Origin: Microbacterium sp.
GTDB lineage: Bacteria > Actinomycetota > Actinomycetes > Actinomycetales > Microbacteriaceae
Assembly (NCBI RefSeq): GCF_017305435.1
Contig: NZ_JAFKIP010000008.1
Span: 123,216-187,215, forward strand
Length of the DNA: 64,000 nucleotides
Reading direction: 5' to 3'
Each line of letters opens with the position of its first letter. The first letter of the stretch is position 1. Both the position numbers and the translations under genes were made by a program. Of the stretch, positions 16,836 through 25,983 are shown one piece after another. The notes under the pieces were generated by a model that saw nothing but the letters and a program-made list of their open reading frames with translations, did no database searches and was not told where the DNA came from.

Positions 16836-17720
16836 ATGACGGCACAGAAGCTCGACGGGCGGGCGACCGCGGCGGCGATCAAGGCGGAGCTCGCCGAGCG
16901 CGTCGCGAAGCTGAAGGCGGCGGGGGTCACCCCGGGCATCGCGACGGTGCTCGTGGGCGCCGACCCGGCATCCCAGCTGTACGTCGGCATGAAGCATCGC
17001 GAGTCCGAGGCGATCGGCATGAACTCGATCCAGGTCGAGCTGCCGGCGGATGCCACGCAGGCGGACGTCGAGGCGGAGATCGACCGGCTGAACGCCGATC
17101 CCACGTGCCACGGCTACATCGTGCAGCTGCCGCTGCCCCGGCACCTCGACACGGATCGCATCCTCGAGCGGATCGACCCCGCGAAGGATGCCGACGGCCT
17201 GCACCCCACCAACCTCGGCAAGCTCGTGCTGAACGTGAACGACGACATCTCCTCGCCGCTGCCGTGCACGCCGCGCGCCGTCATCGAACTGCTCGAGCGC
17301 AATGGCTACGCGCTCGCCGGCACGCACGTCGTCGTGGTCGGGCGGGGCGTCACGATCGGGCGTTCGATCGGGCTGCTGCTCACGCGCCGCGCCGTCAACG
17401 CCACGGTGACGCTCACCCACACGGGCACGCGCGATCTCCCCTCGTATCTGCGGCAGGCCGATGTGATCGTGGGCGCGGCGGGCGTCAAGCACCTCGTGCG
17501 GCCCGAGGACGTCAAGCCCGGCGCTGCCGTGCTCGACGTGGGTGTGACGCGTGAGATCGACCCCGAGACCGGAAAGTCGAAGGTGTTCGGCGACATCGCG
17601 CCAGGGGTCGAGGAGGTCGCGGGCTGGCTCTCGCCGAACCCCGGCGGCGTGGGCCCGATGACGGTCGCGCTCCTCATGACCAACGTCGTCGAGGCCGCGG
17701 AGCGCACGATCCGCGCCTGA
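16836..17720 (+). CDS. folD: Bifunctional methylene-THF dehydrogenase/cyclohydrolase
   Basis: 294 residues, full length. It takes the methylene-THF made by GlyA to 10-formyl-THF, using NADP. The catalytic Tyr49-x-x-x-Lys53 is in [26 protein letters not shown] and [10 protein letters not shown] are the substrate loops; [15 protein letters not shown] is the dinucleotide-binding site (Val where many FolDs have Ser). AGAAGGAGAG precedes the ATG at 16836. It may be co-transcribed with glyA under the riboswitch, although a long hairpin array separates them. Confidence 0.96.
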   Translation: MTAQKLDGRATAAAIKAELAERVAKLKAAGVTPGIATVLVGADPASQLYVGMKHRESEAIGMNSIQVELPADATQADVEAEIDRLNADPTCHGYIVQLPLPRHLDTDRILERIDPAKDADGLHPTNLGKLVLNVNDDISSPLPCTPRAVIELLERNGYALAGTHVVVVGRGVTIGRSIGLLLTRRAVNATVTLTHTGTRDLPSYLRQADVIVGAAGVKHLVRPEDVKPGAAVLDVGVTREIDPETGKSKVFGDIAPGVEEVAGWLSPNPGGVGPMTVALLMTNVVEAAERTIRA

Positions 17721-17782
17721 GTCGGGTCAGGGCCGCGCGCGGGAGCCGGAGTTCATCCATCCCGGCGGACTGAGCGGCCGCG

Positions 17783-18613
17783 TCAGTGCGCCGCCCGCTC
17801 GCCGCGCAGGTGCGTCTGGACGAGTGTGTCGTGCTCCTCGTCGCTGAGCTCGTCGTAGGAGGATGCCTCTGCGCGGTCGAGCCGGCTCCAGCGCACGAGC
17901 AGGATGATGAGGATCGGCACGTCCGCCACCTCGGCGATGAACCAGAGGAAGTCGCCCGCGAGGTGCTGATCGTGGAGCGGGTTCGGCCACCACGCGGCGC
18001 CGGGCGCGAGCGTCGTGACGGCATCGACGATCCCGTCGTTCAGGCGCAGCAGGATGCCGGGGATCGAGTCGACCACGAGCTCGACGAACGCCAGCAGGAA
18101 CTCGATCGCGAGGAACGTGCTCGTGTGGAATCCGGTGAGCACCATGAGCGGCACGATCAGGAGCAGGCCGACGACGAGGGTCGCGACGCCGATGACCTCG
18201 CCGATGAGCGGTGAGGTGCGCAGCACCCCCGCGAGCGGCGTCAGGAAGAGACAGAACACGCCCGCAGCGACGAGCGTCGCGACCATCGCGTTGCCGAGGA
18301 CGCGGAAGAACCGGTACTGGATGATCCGGTCGAGTCGTTCCTGGCCGGCCGGGCCGAGGCCCGCGCGGAGCAGTTCGAGCGGCTTCCCGAGGCTCAGGAG
18401 GGCGGGGACGATCATCAGCAGCAGCGCGATGCGGGTGACGAACGCCCATCGCAGCCCGCTCGAGTACGTCCCGAGGAAGCCCAGCTCGATGACGGCGTAC
18501 GAGCCGAAGCCGAGCCCGAAGAACGCGGCGGTGCGGTGCCACGGCCAGGCGACGCCCGCCCGGGCGGCGCGACGGATGCCGAGGGCGTAGAGGACCGCGG
18601 CGACGACCAGCAC
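17783..18613 (-). CDS. CtaG-like cytochrome c oxidase assembly membrane protein (start uncertain)
   Basis: 276 residues from the GTG at 18613, with about seven membrane spans; WPWHRTAAFFGLG, the histidine-containing loops and the C-terminal Trp/Arg segment fit the Caa3_CtaG family, which helps insert copper into cytochrome oxidase. The frame stays open upstream and still encodes the family's conserved first segment (TPPLATLLTTWRADP, down to about 18670), but no ATG, GTG or TTG is in frame there. The ATG at 18641 is out of frame. A non-standard start or a small indel just upstream are the options. Confidence 0.75.
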   Translation of the reverse strand: MLVVAAVLYALGIRRAARAGVAWPWHRTAAFFGLGFGSYAVIELGFLGTYSSGLRWAFVTRIALLLMIVPALLSLGKPLELLRAGLGPAGQERLDRIIQYRFFRVLGNAMVATLVAAGVFCLFLTPLAGVLRTSPLIGEVIGVATLVVGLLLIVPLMVLTGFHTSTFLAIEFLLAFVELVVDSIPGILLRLNDGIVDAVTTLAPGAAWWPNPLHDQHLAGDFLWFIAEVADVPILIILLVRWSRLDRAEASSYDELSDEEHDTLVQTHLRGERAAH

Positions 18614-18753
18614 CGCGAGCGTCGCAGGGTCGGCGCGCCATGTCGTGAGGAGGGTAGCTAAGGGAGGCGTGCGGACAGCATACGCCGCCGACGTATGGGG
18701 TTGCCTCCGCGCGGCACGACGCGACCGAGCGGGGTCTGCCCCGGTCGTGCGGG

Positions 18754-19497
18754 TCAGCGGGTGACGCGTGCCAGCAGGGCGCGGGTGCGCGGGTGGGCGG
18801 GCGCGGCGAAGACGGATGCCGGGGGGCCCTCCTCGACGATCACGCCCTCGTCGAGGACGATCACGCGGTCGGCGACGTCGCGGGCGAAGGCCATCTCGTG
18901 GGTCGCCATGAGGATCGTCGCGCCGCCGTCGGCGATCGAGCGCACGAGGTCGAGGACCTCTCCGACGAGCTCGGGGTCGAGCGCCGAGGTGATCTCGTCG
19001 AGGAGGAGCACCTCGGGGTCCGTGACGATCGCGCGCACGATCGCGGTGCGCTGCTGCTGCCCGCCGGAGAGCCGATCGGGGTGTGCCTTCGCGAACTCCG
19101 AGAGCCCGACGCGGTCGAGGAGCTCGAGCGCGCGGGCCTCGGCATCCCGTCGCGGCTCCTTGTGCACGACGCGCGACGCGAGCGTCACGTTGTCGAGCAC
19201 CGACAGGTGCGGGAACAGGTTGTAGCTCTGGAACACCGCTCCCAGGCGCGCTCGCACGCGGTTCTGATCGACGCGCGGGTCGGAGATGTCGAGGTCGCCG
19301 AGCCACACGCGGCCGTCGTCGATCGGCTCGAGAAGGCCGAGGCACCGCAGTAGCGTCGACTTGCCCGACCCGGACGCGCCGATGAGCGCGACGACCTCGT
19401 GCGTCGCGAGCGACAGGGAGACTCCGCGCAGGACCTCGCGGTCGCCGAACGCCTTCCAGACGTCCTCCGCGCGCAGGATCGGTGGGGTGGCCGTCAC
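18754..19497 (-). CDS. Polar amino-acid ABC transporter ATPase
   Basis: 247 residues. Walker A is GASGSGKST (near 38-46), the Q-loop is VFQSYNLFPHL, the signature LSGGQQQR, Walker B VLLLDEITSALDPE and the switch His is in MATHEMAF, all typical of the HisP/GlnQ subfamily. It powers the permease and binding protein encoded just upstream. The GTG at 19497 overlaps the permease stop by 4 bases (GTGA). Confidence 0.92.
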   Translation of the reverse strand: MTATPPILRAEDVWKAFGDREVLRGVSLSLATHEVVALIGASGSGKSTLLRCLGLLEPIDDGRVWLGDLDISDPRVDQNRVRARLGAVFQSYNLFPHLSVLDNVTLASRVVHKEPRRDAEARALELLDRVGLSEFAKAHPDRLSGGQQQRTAIVRAIVTDPEVLLLDEITSALDPELVGEVLDLVRSIADGGATILMATHEMAFARDVADRVIVLDEGVIVEEGPPASVFAAPAHPRTRALLARVTR

Positions 19498-20339
19498 AGG
19501 ACCGCTCCGCTCTGCTCTCGCTCGCGCAGCCGCGCGGTGTACCAGTCGGTGAGGCGGATCGTGGGGATGGCGAGGAGCACGAAGAGCAGGCCCGCCACGA
19601 CGTAGGGCGTGAAGTTGTAGGTGAGGGATGCCACGGAGCGCGCCGCGGCGATCGCGTCGACCGCACCGAGGATCGAGATGAGTCCGACGTCCTTCTGCAT
19701 CGAGATGAAGTCGTTCATGAGCGGCGGGGTCATCTTGCGGAGCGCCTGCGGCAGCACGACGCGACGCATGGTCTGCCCGTGACCGAGACCGAGTGCGCGG
19801 GCGGCGAGACGCTGCGAGGGGTGCACGGCCTCGATCCCCGCGCGGATCACCTCGGCGACGTAGGACGAGTAGGTGAGCGTGACCGCGATGACGCCGAGGA
19901 CGACGACGGGGATGCGCACCCCGGCGATCGTCGGCAGGCCGTACCCGACGAGGTAGAGCACGATGATGAACGGGAATCCGCGGAAGAGGTCGGTGTACCC
20001 CGCGGCGAGGACCCGCAGCGGGAAGAACACGGGGCCCCGGAGGGTGCGGACGAGCGCGATCGCGAGGGCGAACGCGCTCACCGTCACGAGGGACAGCGCC
20101 AGCACCTGCAGATTGATCAGGAATCCGTCCCACACCTTCGGCAGCGCCCGCAGCGCGACCGCCGGGTCGAAGAACGCGCCCTGCACGCCCGCCCACCCGG
20201 GGGTGTTGATCACCGTCGCCCAGATGATGACGGCGAAGACGATCGTCGACGCGATCGCCACCACGACCGAGCGTCGCTCACGCCCGCGCCGATAGGCGCG
20301 CCGTTCGAGCTCGAGCGGGCTGGGGGGATGGCTGGTCAC
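19494..20339 (-). CDS. Polar amino-acid ABC transporter permease
   Basis: 281 residues with five to six membrane spans. The conserved HisM/GlnP segment FRGFPFIIVLYLVGYGLP and the ATPase-docking loop RAARALGLGHGQTMRRVVLP (residue numbers near 178-197, reading LAARALGLG) are visible. It forms a homodimeric channel with the ATPase downstream and the binding protein upstream, from which it is separated by 22 bases. The substrate within amino acids or amines is not readable. Confidence 0.9.
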   Translation of the reverse strand: MTSHPPSPLELERRAYRRGRERRSVVVAIASTIVFAVIIWATVINTPGWAGVQGAFFDPAVALRALPKVWDGFLINLQVLALSLVTVSAFALAIALVRTLRGPVFFPLRVLAAGYTDLFRGFPFIIVLYLVGYGLPTIAGVRIPVVVLGVIAVTLTYSSYVAEVIRAGIEAVHPSQRLAARALGLGHGQTMRRVVLPQALRKMTPPLMNDFISMQKDVGLISILGAVDAIAAARSVASLTYNFTPYVVAGLLFVLLAIPTIRLTDWYTARLREREQSGAVL

Positions 20340-20361
20340 GGGACGACGTTACCCGAGCCGG

Positions 20362-21213
20362 TCACTTCAGCTGCGGGATGCCGTCCGTCAGCACGCCGAG
20401 CCACTTCTGCTCGAGAGCGGCGAGGGTGCCGTCCGCGCGCAGCGCGTCGACGGCCTCGCTGACGCGAGCCGTGAGCGGCGAGTCCTTCGCCAGGACGAGT
20501 CCCCACTGGTCAGGGACACCGGCGGCGGGCAGCTGCCCGACGACGAAGGAGTTCTCGATGTAGGGGACCACGGTCGCGACGTACGCCGTGGGGGTGTCGA
20601 GCACGATCGCGTCGATCTGCCCCGCCTTGAGCGCCGCGACGGCATCCTCGTTGGAGCTGTAGTACTGCGCCGGCGTCGTCGGGGCGATGGCTTCTTCGAG
20701 CGTCGTGGCGCTCGTCGATCCGGTCATCGCGCCGAGCACGAGACCCTTGAGGCCCGCGAGGCCGGTCACGCCGTCGGCCTTGCCGCCCTTCACCGCGACG
20801 ACCGACTGGCTCGCCTCGTAGTACGGCGTCGAGAAGTCGACGGCCTGCTTGCGCTCATCGGTGATCGTGTACTGCTGGATGTTGACGTCGAAGTTCTTGG
20901 GTCCGGGAGCGATCGCCGACTCGAACGAGGTGCGCACCCACACGACGTCCTCCTTCGCGAAGCCGAGCTTCTCGGCCACCGCGTAGGCGACGGCGGCTTC
21001 GAAGCCCTCGCCGGAGGCAGGGTCGTCGTTCAGCACGTAGGGCTCGTACGCGGTCTCACCCGTCGCGAACGTCAGCTTTCCCGCCGTCACGTACCCGGCG
21101 TCGGCGTCGCCGGTCGAGGAGGCGGGCTCGGATCCTCCGGCGCAGCCGGCGAGGAGGAGGAGCGCGGCGGCCGCCGCGGTGGCGAGCGTGGTGCGCAGAA
21201 CGGGACGCGACAT
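20362..21213 (-). CDS. Amino-acid ABC transporter substrate-binding lipoprotein
   Basis: 283 residues. The lipobox is LAGC with Cys near 23. The mature domain is SBP_bac_3 (family 3): GEGFEAAVAYAVAEKLGF, FDVNIQQYTITDERKQAVDFSTPYY and the second-lobe GALKAGQIDAIVLD-like segment. It starts the three-gene transporter operon. The ATG at 21213 has GGAAGG upstream; the longer frame from 21282 lacks a signal peptide and is rejected. Confidence 0.92.
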   Translation of the reverse strand: MSRPVLRTTLATAAAAALLLLAGCAGGSEPASSTGDADAGYVTAGKLTFATGETAYEPYVLNDDPASGEGFEAAVAYAVAEKLGFAKEDVVWVRTSFESAIAPGPKNFDVNIQQYTITDERKQAVDFSTPYYEASQSVVAVKGGKADGVTGLAGLKGLVLGAMTGSTSATTLEEAIAPTTPAQYYSSNEDAVAALKAGQIDAIVLDTPTAYVATVVPYIENSFVVGQLPAAGVPDQWGLVLAKDSPLTARVSEAVDALRADGTLAALEQKWLGVLTDGIPQLK

Positions 21214-21354
21214 GGCGGTGACCTTCCGGTGGGGGACTGCGACCCGTCGAGTGCTGTGGACGGATGCCGCAGCATCCATCATCGCGGTCCCGCGCGGGCC
21301 CTCGGCCTCCCGGCGTCGGTTTGTTACAGGGTCGTCATGCGCCGCCGGCCCCGG

Positions 21355-21915
21355 TCAGCTCTTGCCGAGGTCGTCGAGCATCTTGCGCTGCTCGGGGGTG
21401 AGCCCGTCGTCGAGCTCGGTCCGCGCCGCCGCGCCGGTGGCGGGAGCGGTGGATGCCACGCCGCCGCCCGCACGGTTCGTGCCGCGGATCCCGGCCTCCG
21501 CCCGGTCGTAGTACCCGGCGGTCTTCGCCTCGACGCGATCGTCGATCTTGGAGTACACGAAACACCCGATCGCGATGATGACGGGCGGCAGCACGTACGC
21601 CCAGAACCAGCTGCCGCGGGCGTTGACGCCCGTCAGGAGCAGCGTGATCACCCAGATGATGGCGGCCACCGCGAGCACGATGAGCCCCTGCACGAGCGCT
21701 TCGCCCGCGCGGGTGCGTTCGCCGGCCGACTTCGCGGCGGAGCGCCGGAACATCCCCTGCAGAAGCGGCTTCACGAAGAGCTCGGCGAGGGTGAGGATGA
21801 CGGATGCCCAGATCACCGCCCACCCGACGTGCGCGGGCGTCAACAGGCCGATGAGGAGCAGCACGACGACGTTGAACACATACAGCGAGACGAATCGCAC
21901 GATCCAGGCCTTCAT
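21355..21915 (-). CDS. Hypothetical membrane protein
   Basis: 186 residues. Four hydrophobic spans are visible in the first 115 residues (two pairs separated by a basic loop with KPLLQGMFRRSAAKSAGERTR), then a soluble tail ending in a short coiled segment LTPEQRKMLDDLGKS. No known enzyme motif. The tail helix with TPEQRKML resembles SHOCT-like oligomerisation tails, but I would not name a family on that alone. It stands between the transporter operon and the divergent decarboxylase gene. Confidence 0.6.
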   Translation of the reverse strand: MKAWIVRFVSLYVFNVVVLLLIGLLTPAHVGWAVIWASVILTLAELFVKPLLQGMFRRSAAKSAGERTRAGEALVQGLIVLAVAAIIWVITLLLTGVNARGSWFWAYVLPPVIIAIGCFVYSKIDDRVEAKTAGYYDRAEAGIRGTNRAGGGVASTAPATGAAARTELDDGLTPEQRKMLDDLGKS

Positions 21916-22030
21916 GACCCCAGCGTGGCATGGCCGGCGTCTCGGGGGGAAGAGCCGCGCACGCGTTTGGGCGTGGGGGTTCCGACGACGACGGTCCCGG
22001 TCCTAAGGTCGGCAGCAGGCCGGAAGGAAT

Positions 22031-23422
22031 ATGATGACGCGCAGCGACGCCTCCGAGGAGTATCCCGACCTGACGTCGGTGTTCGACCGTTCCCTCGAAG
22101 CGCACCCGGTGTCGGCCCGGCACCGTCTGCCCGACCACGAGTCGCTCCCGTCGACGGCCTACCAGGTCGTCCACGACGAGGCGATGCTCGACGGCAACGC
22201 GCGGCTGAACCTGGCGACCTTCGTCACGACGTGGATGGACGATCACGCGGCACGCCTCTACGCCGAGGCCGCCGACAAGAACATGATCGACAAGGACGAG
22301 TATCCGGCCACGGCGGGCGTCGAGGAGGCGTGCTGGCACATCCTCGCCGACTTGTGGAATGCGCCCGACCCCGAGAAGGCCGTCGGCACCTCGACGATCG
22401 GATCGTCGGAGGCGTGCATGCTCGGCGGACTCGCGCTCAAGCGCCGCTGGCAGCACGCGCGCCGGGCGGCGGGCGCCTCCACCGACCGGCCGAATCTCGT
22501 GATGTCGAGCGCCGTGCAGGTGTGCTGGGAGAAGTTCTGCAACTACTTCGACGTCGAAGCCCGCTTCGTCCCGATCACCGAGGAGCACCCGACCCTCGAC
22601 GGTCACGACATCGACCGCTACATCGACGAGAACACGATCGGCGTCGTCGCCATCATGGGCGTCACCTACACCGGCATGTACGAACCGGTGGCGCGCATCG
22701 CGGCGGCGCTCGACGACCTCCACGCCCGCACGGGCCTGGACGTCCCGATCCATGTGGACGGGGCATCCGGAGCGATGATCGCGCCCTTCCTGCAGCCCGA
22801 CCTGGAATGGGACTTCCGCCTCGAGCGCGTGCACTCCATCAACACCTCGGGGCACAAGTACGGCCTCGTCTACCCCGGCCTCGGGTGGGTGGTCTGGCGC
22901 GACGCGTCGCTGCTGCCCGACGACCTCGTCTTCCGGGTGAGCTACCTCGGCGGGCAGATGCCGACGTTCGCGCTCAACTTCTCCCGCCCGGGCGCGCAGG
23001 TGCTGCTGCAGTACTACTCGTTCCTGCGGCTCGGGCGGCGGGGGTTCACCGCCGTGCAGCGAGAGTCGCAGACGGTCGCACGGCACCTGGCGGCCGGCAT
23101 CGCGCGGCTCGGGCCGTTCGAGCTCTGGAACGACGGCAGCGACATCCCGGTGTTCGCGTGGCGGCTGCGCGAGGGCGACGCGCGCAACTGGAGCCTCTAC
23201 GACCTGCAGGACCGGCTGCGGATGAAGGGATGGCTCGTCCCCGCCTACCCCCTGCCCGACGACCTCGCCGACCGCACGGTGCAGCGGATCGTGGTGCGCC
23301 AGGGCCTCAGCATGGACCTGGCGGAGAGGTTCCTCGTCGACCTGCGCGCGGAGACGGCGTATCTCGAACTCCTGACGACGCCGCTCCCCGACATCGCCGA
23401 GCGCAGCGCCTTCCACCACTGA
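22031..23422 (+). CDS. gadB: Glutamate decarboxylase
   Basis: 463 residues, full length for bacterial GAD. It converts glutamate to GABA and uses up a proton, usually for acid resistance. VGTSTIGSSEACMLGGLA and IHVDGASGAMIAPF are substrate and PLP segments; the PLP lysine is Lys276 in INTSGHKYGLVYPG. GGAAGGA precedes the two ATGs at 22031 and 22034, and either could start translation. No glutamate/GABA antiporter gene is adjacent, so its role here may be GABA supply rather than a complete acid-resistance system. Confidence 0.95.
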   Translation: MMTRSDASEEYPDLTSVFDRSLEAHPVSARHRLPDHESLPSTAYQVVHDEAMLDGNARLNLATFVTTWMDDHAARLYAEAADKNMIDKDEYPATAGVEEACWHILADLWNAPDPEKAVGTSTIGSSEACMLGGLALKRRWQHARRAAGASTDRPNLVMSSAVQVCWEKFCNYFDVEARFVPITEEHPTLDGHDIDRYIDENTIGVVAIMGVTYTGMYEPVARIAAALDDLHARTGLDVPIHVDGASGAMIAPFLQPDLEWDFRLERVHSINTSGHKYGLVYPGLGWVVWRDASLLPDDLVFRVSYLGGQMPTFALNFSRPGAQVLLQYYSFLRLGRRGFTAVQRESQTVARHLAAGIARLGPFELWNDGSDIPVFAWRLREGDARNWSLYDLQDRLRMKGWLVPAYPLPDDLADRTVQRIVVRQGLSMDLAERFLVDLRAETAYLELLTTPLPDIAERSAFHH

Positions 23423-23424
23423 CC

Positions 23425-23458
23425 GGTCGGCCGTTGCGCGGCGGCGGGCGGCCGGACC
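23425..23458. terminator. Bidirectional hairpin between gadB and the transglutaminase-like gene
   Basis: GGTCGGCCG (23425-23433) pairs with CGGCCGGACC (23449-23458) with one bulged base. It sits between two converging genes, 3 bases after the gadB stop. Confidence 0.5.
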
Positions 23459-23476
23459 TCGGGCGTGCCGCCGTGG

Positions 23477-24292
23477 TCAGCCGATCGAGACGAGTTCCGT
23501 CACGTCATCGGCCGGCAGGACGTCGGCCGTCGCCGTGACCTCGACCTCCACGAGATCGGCCCGGCCGCTCATGACGTTGAGGAAGGCGGTGTCCGCGGCA
23601 TCCCTCCCCGTCGCGGTCCGCACGAGCGTGCTGCGCGGCGCCAGCGCGGTGGCGTCGACGACGCGCCACGCCCCGTCGATCCACGCCTCCGCCACGGCGT
23701 GGAAGTCCATCGGATCGAGCCCCGGCGCGTAGACCGCGACGAGCCGGGCCGGGATGCCGCGGGCACGCAGCAGCGCGATGCACAGGTGGCTGTAGTCGCG
23801 GCAGACGCCCTGGCGGTTCAGGAGTGTGCGGGTGGCGCCGTCGGTGGGGAGGCTCGACCCGCTGACGTACGCCAGACGGGTGCCGACCCACGACGAGACG
23901 GCGGCCAGCAGATCGGCGGGCTCGTCGACCCCGACGAACTCGGCCGCGGCGGTCGGTGCGAGGGCGTCGGACTCGGCGTAACGGCTCGGACGGCCGTAGA
24001 CGAGCAGCTCCGCCTCGTCGGCGTCGCCCGCGGTGCTCCCCGCGGAGGGGTCGACCCGGCCGTCGATCGTCGCGGCGTAGTGGAGGGTCAGCCGTCCGGG
24101 GCGTGACGTCACCCGGTGCAGCCGCGTGCCGTGCGCGTCGGCGAGCTCGCGGACCTCGACGGGGGCGCCGTCGAGGTCGACGGACACGGTCTCGGATGCC
24201 GGGGCATACGCCGTCGCGACCGCGACGGCGAACACGAGGTCGGCCGTCTCGGTGACGTCGAGGACCACGCGGCTGGTGACGATGCGCTGCAT
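23477..24292 (-). CDS. Transglutaminase-like domain protein
   Basis: 271 residues. An N-terminal beta-rich domain (about 1-110) precedes a transglutaminase core with the full triad: Cys164 in GVCRDYSHL, His198 in DFHAVAEAW and Asp213 in WRVVDATA. Bacterial members with this layout are peptidase or amidase-like and cytoplasmic; the substrate is unknown. There is no signal peptide. The ATG at 24292 is chosen because the family N-terminus starts there; an ATG at 24334 adds 14 poor residues. Confidence 0.8.
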   Translation of the reverse strand: MQRIVTSRVVLDVTETADLVFAVAVATAYAPASETVSVDLDGAPVEVRELADAHGTRLHRVTSRPGRLTLHYAATIDGRVDPSAGSTAGDADEAELLVYGRPSRYAESDALAPTAAAEFVGVDEPADLLAAVSSWVGTRLAYVSGSSLPTDGATRTLLNRQGVCRDYSHLCIALLRARGIPARLVAVYAPGLDPMDFHAVAEAWIDGAWRVVDATALAPRSTLVRTATGRDAADTAFLNVMSGRADLVEVEVTATADVLPADDVTELVSIG

Positions 24293-24406
24293 GATCCTCA
24301 GGGTCGCACACCCGGGCGTCGCACGCGCACACACGGGCCGCTAGCACCCGTGCGGACGGCGCGCAATCCCCGTGGCACGCCTCCGCTCACCGCCTACCGT
24401 CGAAGC

Positions 24407-24949
24407 ATGGCCACGACGACAACGACGAAGAACAAGCGCAAGCCTGCGCACGGGGCACGACTCACGGGCGAGCAGAACGCCGAGAGCGGGTTCACCGCGT
24501 CGGAGACGCTCAGCGACAATCTGCAGAAGGTGCTCGTCGACCTCATCGAGCTCGCCTCGCAGGGCAAGCAGGCGCACTGGAACGTCATCGGCACGAACTT
24601 CCGCGACACGCACCTCCAGCTCGACGAGATCATCGACGCGGCACGCGAGTTCAGTGACACGATCGCCGAGCGCATGCGCGCACTGCACGCCCTGCCCGAC
24701 GGGCGCAGCGACACCGTCGCCGAGTCGACGACGCTCCCCGAGTTCCCGCAGGGCGAGATCGCGACGACCAAGGTCGTCGACCTCATCACGGCGCGACTGG
24801 AGGATGCCGTCGGCACCTGCCGCGTCGTGCACGACGCCGTCGACGACGAGGATCCGACGAGCGCCGACATCCTGCACGCGGTCATCGAGAAGCTCGAGCA
24901 GTTCGCCTGGATGATCAGTGCCGAGAACCGGACGGCGCGTTCGTCGTAG
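24407..24949 (+). CDS. dps: Dps-family DNA-binding ferritin-like protein
   Basis: 180 residues. A Thr/Lys-rich head of about 25 residues suits DNA binding. The ferritin-like four-helix core has SQGKQAHWNVIGTNFRDTHLQLDEI with the ferroxidase His, Asp and Glu, and LEQFAWMISAEN at the last helix. It stores iron and shields DNA from peroxide. TACCGT at 24394-24399 ends 7 bases before the ATG and there is no ribosome site, so the mRNA may be leaderless. Confidence 0.92.
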   Translation: MATTTTTKNKRKPAHGARLTGEQNAESGFTASETLSDNLQKVLVDLIELASQGKQAHWNVIGTNFRDTHLQLDEIIDAAREFSDTIAERMRALHALPDGRSDTVAESTTLPEFPQGEIATTKVVDLITARLEDAVGTCRVVHDAVDDEDPTSADILHAVIEKLEQFAWMISAENRTARSS

Positions 24950-24956
24950 CCGGCAT

Positions 24957-24980
24957 GCCGACCGCGCGGGAGCGGTCGGC
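24957..24980 (+). terminator. Terminator of dps
   Basis: A perfect 9-bp stem, GCCGACCGC with GCGGTCGGC, closes a 6-base loop and begins 7 bases after the dps stop. There is no T-run. Confidence 0.65.
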
Positions 24981-25004
24981 CGGTGCGGCGCTCCGGCGCG
25001 TGCG

Positions 25005-25114
25005 CGTTCGGTATTCAGTCTCGGCGATGTGCGGCGACGCGCGGCGCGCGCCGCGGAGGCGCGATTCCGGGGCGCGGCCCCGGCGTGCGTGGCGCGCGGA
25101 CTGAATACGGTACG
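25005..25114. repeat. Long dyad with GTATTCAGTC arms
   Basis: Arms of 16 bp (25005-25020 and 25099-25114) match at 14 positions, including a perfect GTATTCAGTC/GACTGAATAC core that is strikingly AT-rich for this genome. The 78-bp interior is very GC-rich and holds a perfect CCGGGGC/GCCCCGG hairpin at 25067-25083. It lies between converging genes (dps and the aldolase gene). Confidence 0.65.
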
Positions 25115-25164
25115 CCCGTGCGCGTCGCCTGCCCGCGCGTCGCCTGCACCCGCACGGGGACGGG

Positions 25165-25983
25165 TCAGTACCCGGCGCGCTGCGTGTCGTCGGCGGTCGG
25201 GATCCAGCGGGCGGCGAGGGCCTCCGAGCCGCGGGCGAGGAGCGCCACGTCGGCTCCGACGAGCACGAACGAGGCCCCGGCGTCGAGATACGACTGAGCG
25301 ACCGCGGGGTCGAAGGCGTTCACGCCGACGGGCTTGCCGGCGGCGCGCACGGCCTTGAACGCGCGCAGCACCCCGGCGGTGACGTCGGGGTGCGTCTGCT
25401 GGCCGATGAGACCGAGGGATGCCGCGAGGTCGCTCGGCCCCACGAAGACGCCGTCGACGCCGTCGACGGCGGCGATCTCCGCCGCGGCATCCACCCCGGC
25501 CGCCGTCTCGATCTGGACGAAGACCGACACGTAGGCATCCGCGTTCGTCAGGTAGTCGTCGACGCGGTTCCAGCGCGCCGAGCGCGCGAGCGCCGAGCCG
25601 ACCCCGCGCCGCCCGCGCGGTGGATAGCGCACCGCCGCGACGATCGCCTCGGCCTCGGCCGCGGAGGAGACCATCGGCACGAGGACGTTCTGCGCGCCGA
25701 GGTCGAGCACCTGCTTGATCGTGACGACGTCGCCCACCGGCACGCGGACGACGGGGACGGCGGGCGACCCGCCGATCGCCTGCAGCTGCGCGAGCACCGT
25801 GTCGAGCGTGTTCGGGCCGTGCTCCATGTCGACGAGGAGCCAGTCGAGGCCCGACCCCGCCATGATCTCGGCCACGAGGGGCGACCCCGAGCACACCCAC
25901 CCGCCGGCGAGCGCCCGCGGCTGGGGCTGCTCCTGCGCTGCAGAGATCCGATCCCGGAAGGTCTCGCTCAGGAAAAGCGGCAT
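25165..25983 (-). CDS. hpaI: HpcH/HpaI-family aldolase (4-hydroxy-2-oxo-heptanedioate aldolase)
   Basis: 272 residues. This class II pyruvate aldolase should split the last homoprotocatechuate-pathway intermediate into pyruvate and succinate semialdehyde. [10 protein letters not shown] carries the catalytic His; [11 protein letters not shown] and [12 protein letters not shown] carry the metal-binding Glu and Asp. It is last in a minus-strand catabolic operon and overlaps the hydratase gene by 16 bases. The start at 25983 fits the family N-terminus. Confidence 0.88.
   Translation of the reverse strand: MPLFLSETFRDRISAAQEQPQPRALAGGWVCSGSPLVAEIMAGSGLDWLLVDMEHGPNTLDTVLAQLQAIGGSPAVPVVRVPVGDVVTIKQVLDLGAQNVLVPMVSSAAEAEAIVAAVRYPPRGRRGVGSALARSARWNRVDDYLTNADAYVSVFVQIETAAGVDAAAEIAAVDGVDGVFVGPSDLAASLGLIGQQTHPDVTAGVLRAFKAVRAAGKPVGVNAFDPAVAQSYLDAGASFVLVGADVALLARGSEALAARWIPTADDTQRAGY

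Noticed and set aside
17727-18641. 304-residue ORF with an ATG at 18641 as the CtaG-like gene
   Set aside because: The product is an Arg/Pro-rich shadow; the membrane spans and CtaG motifs are in the other frame.
24950-25164. Insertion sequence suggested by the AT-rich dyad arms
   Set aside because: No transposase, no target duplication and only about 110 bp between the outer ends.
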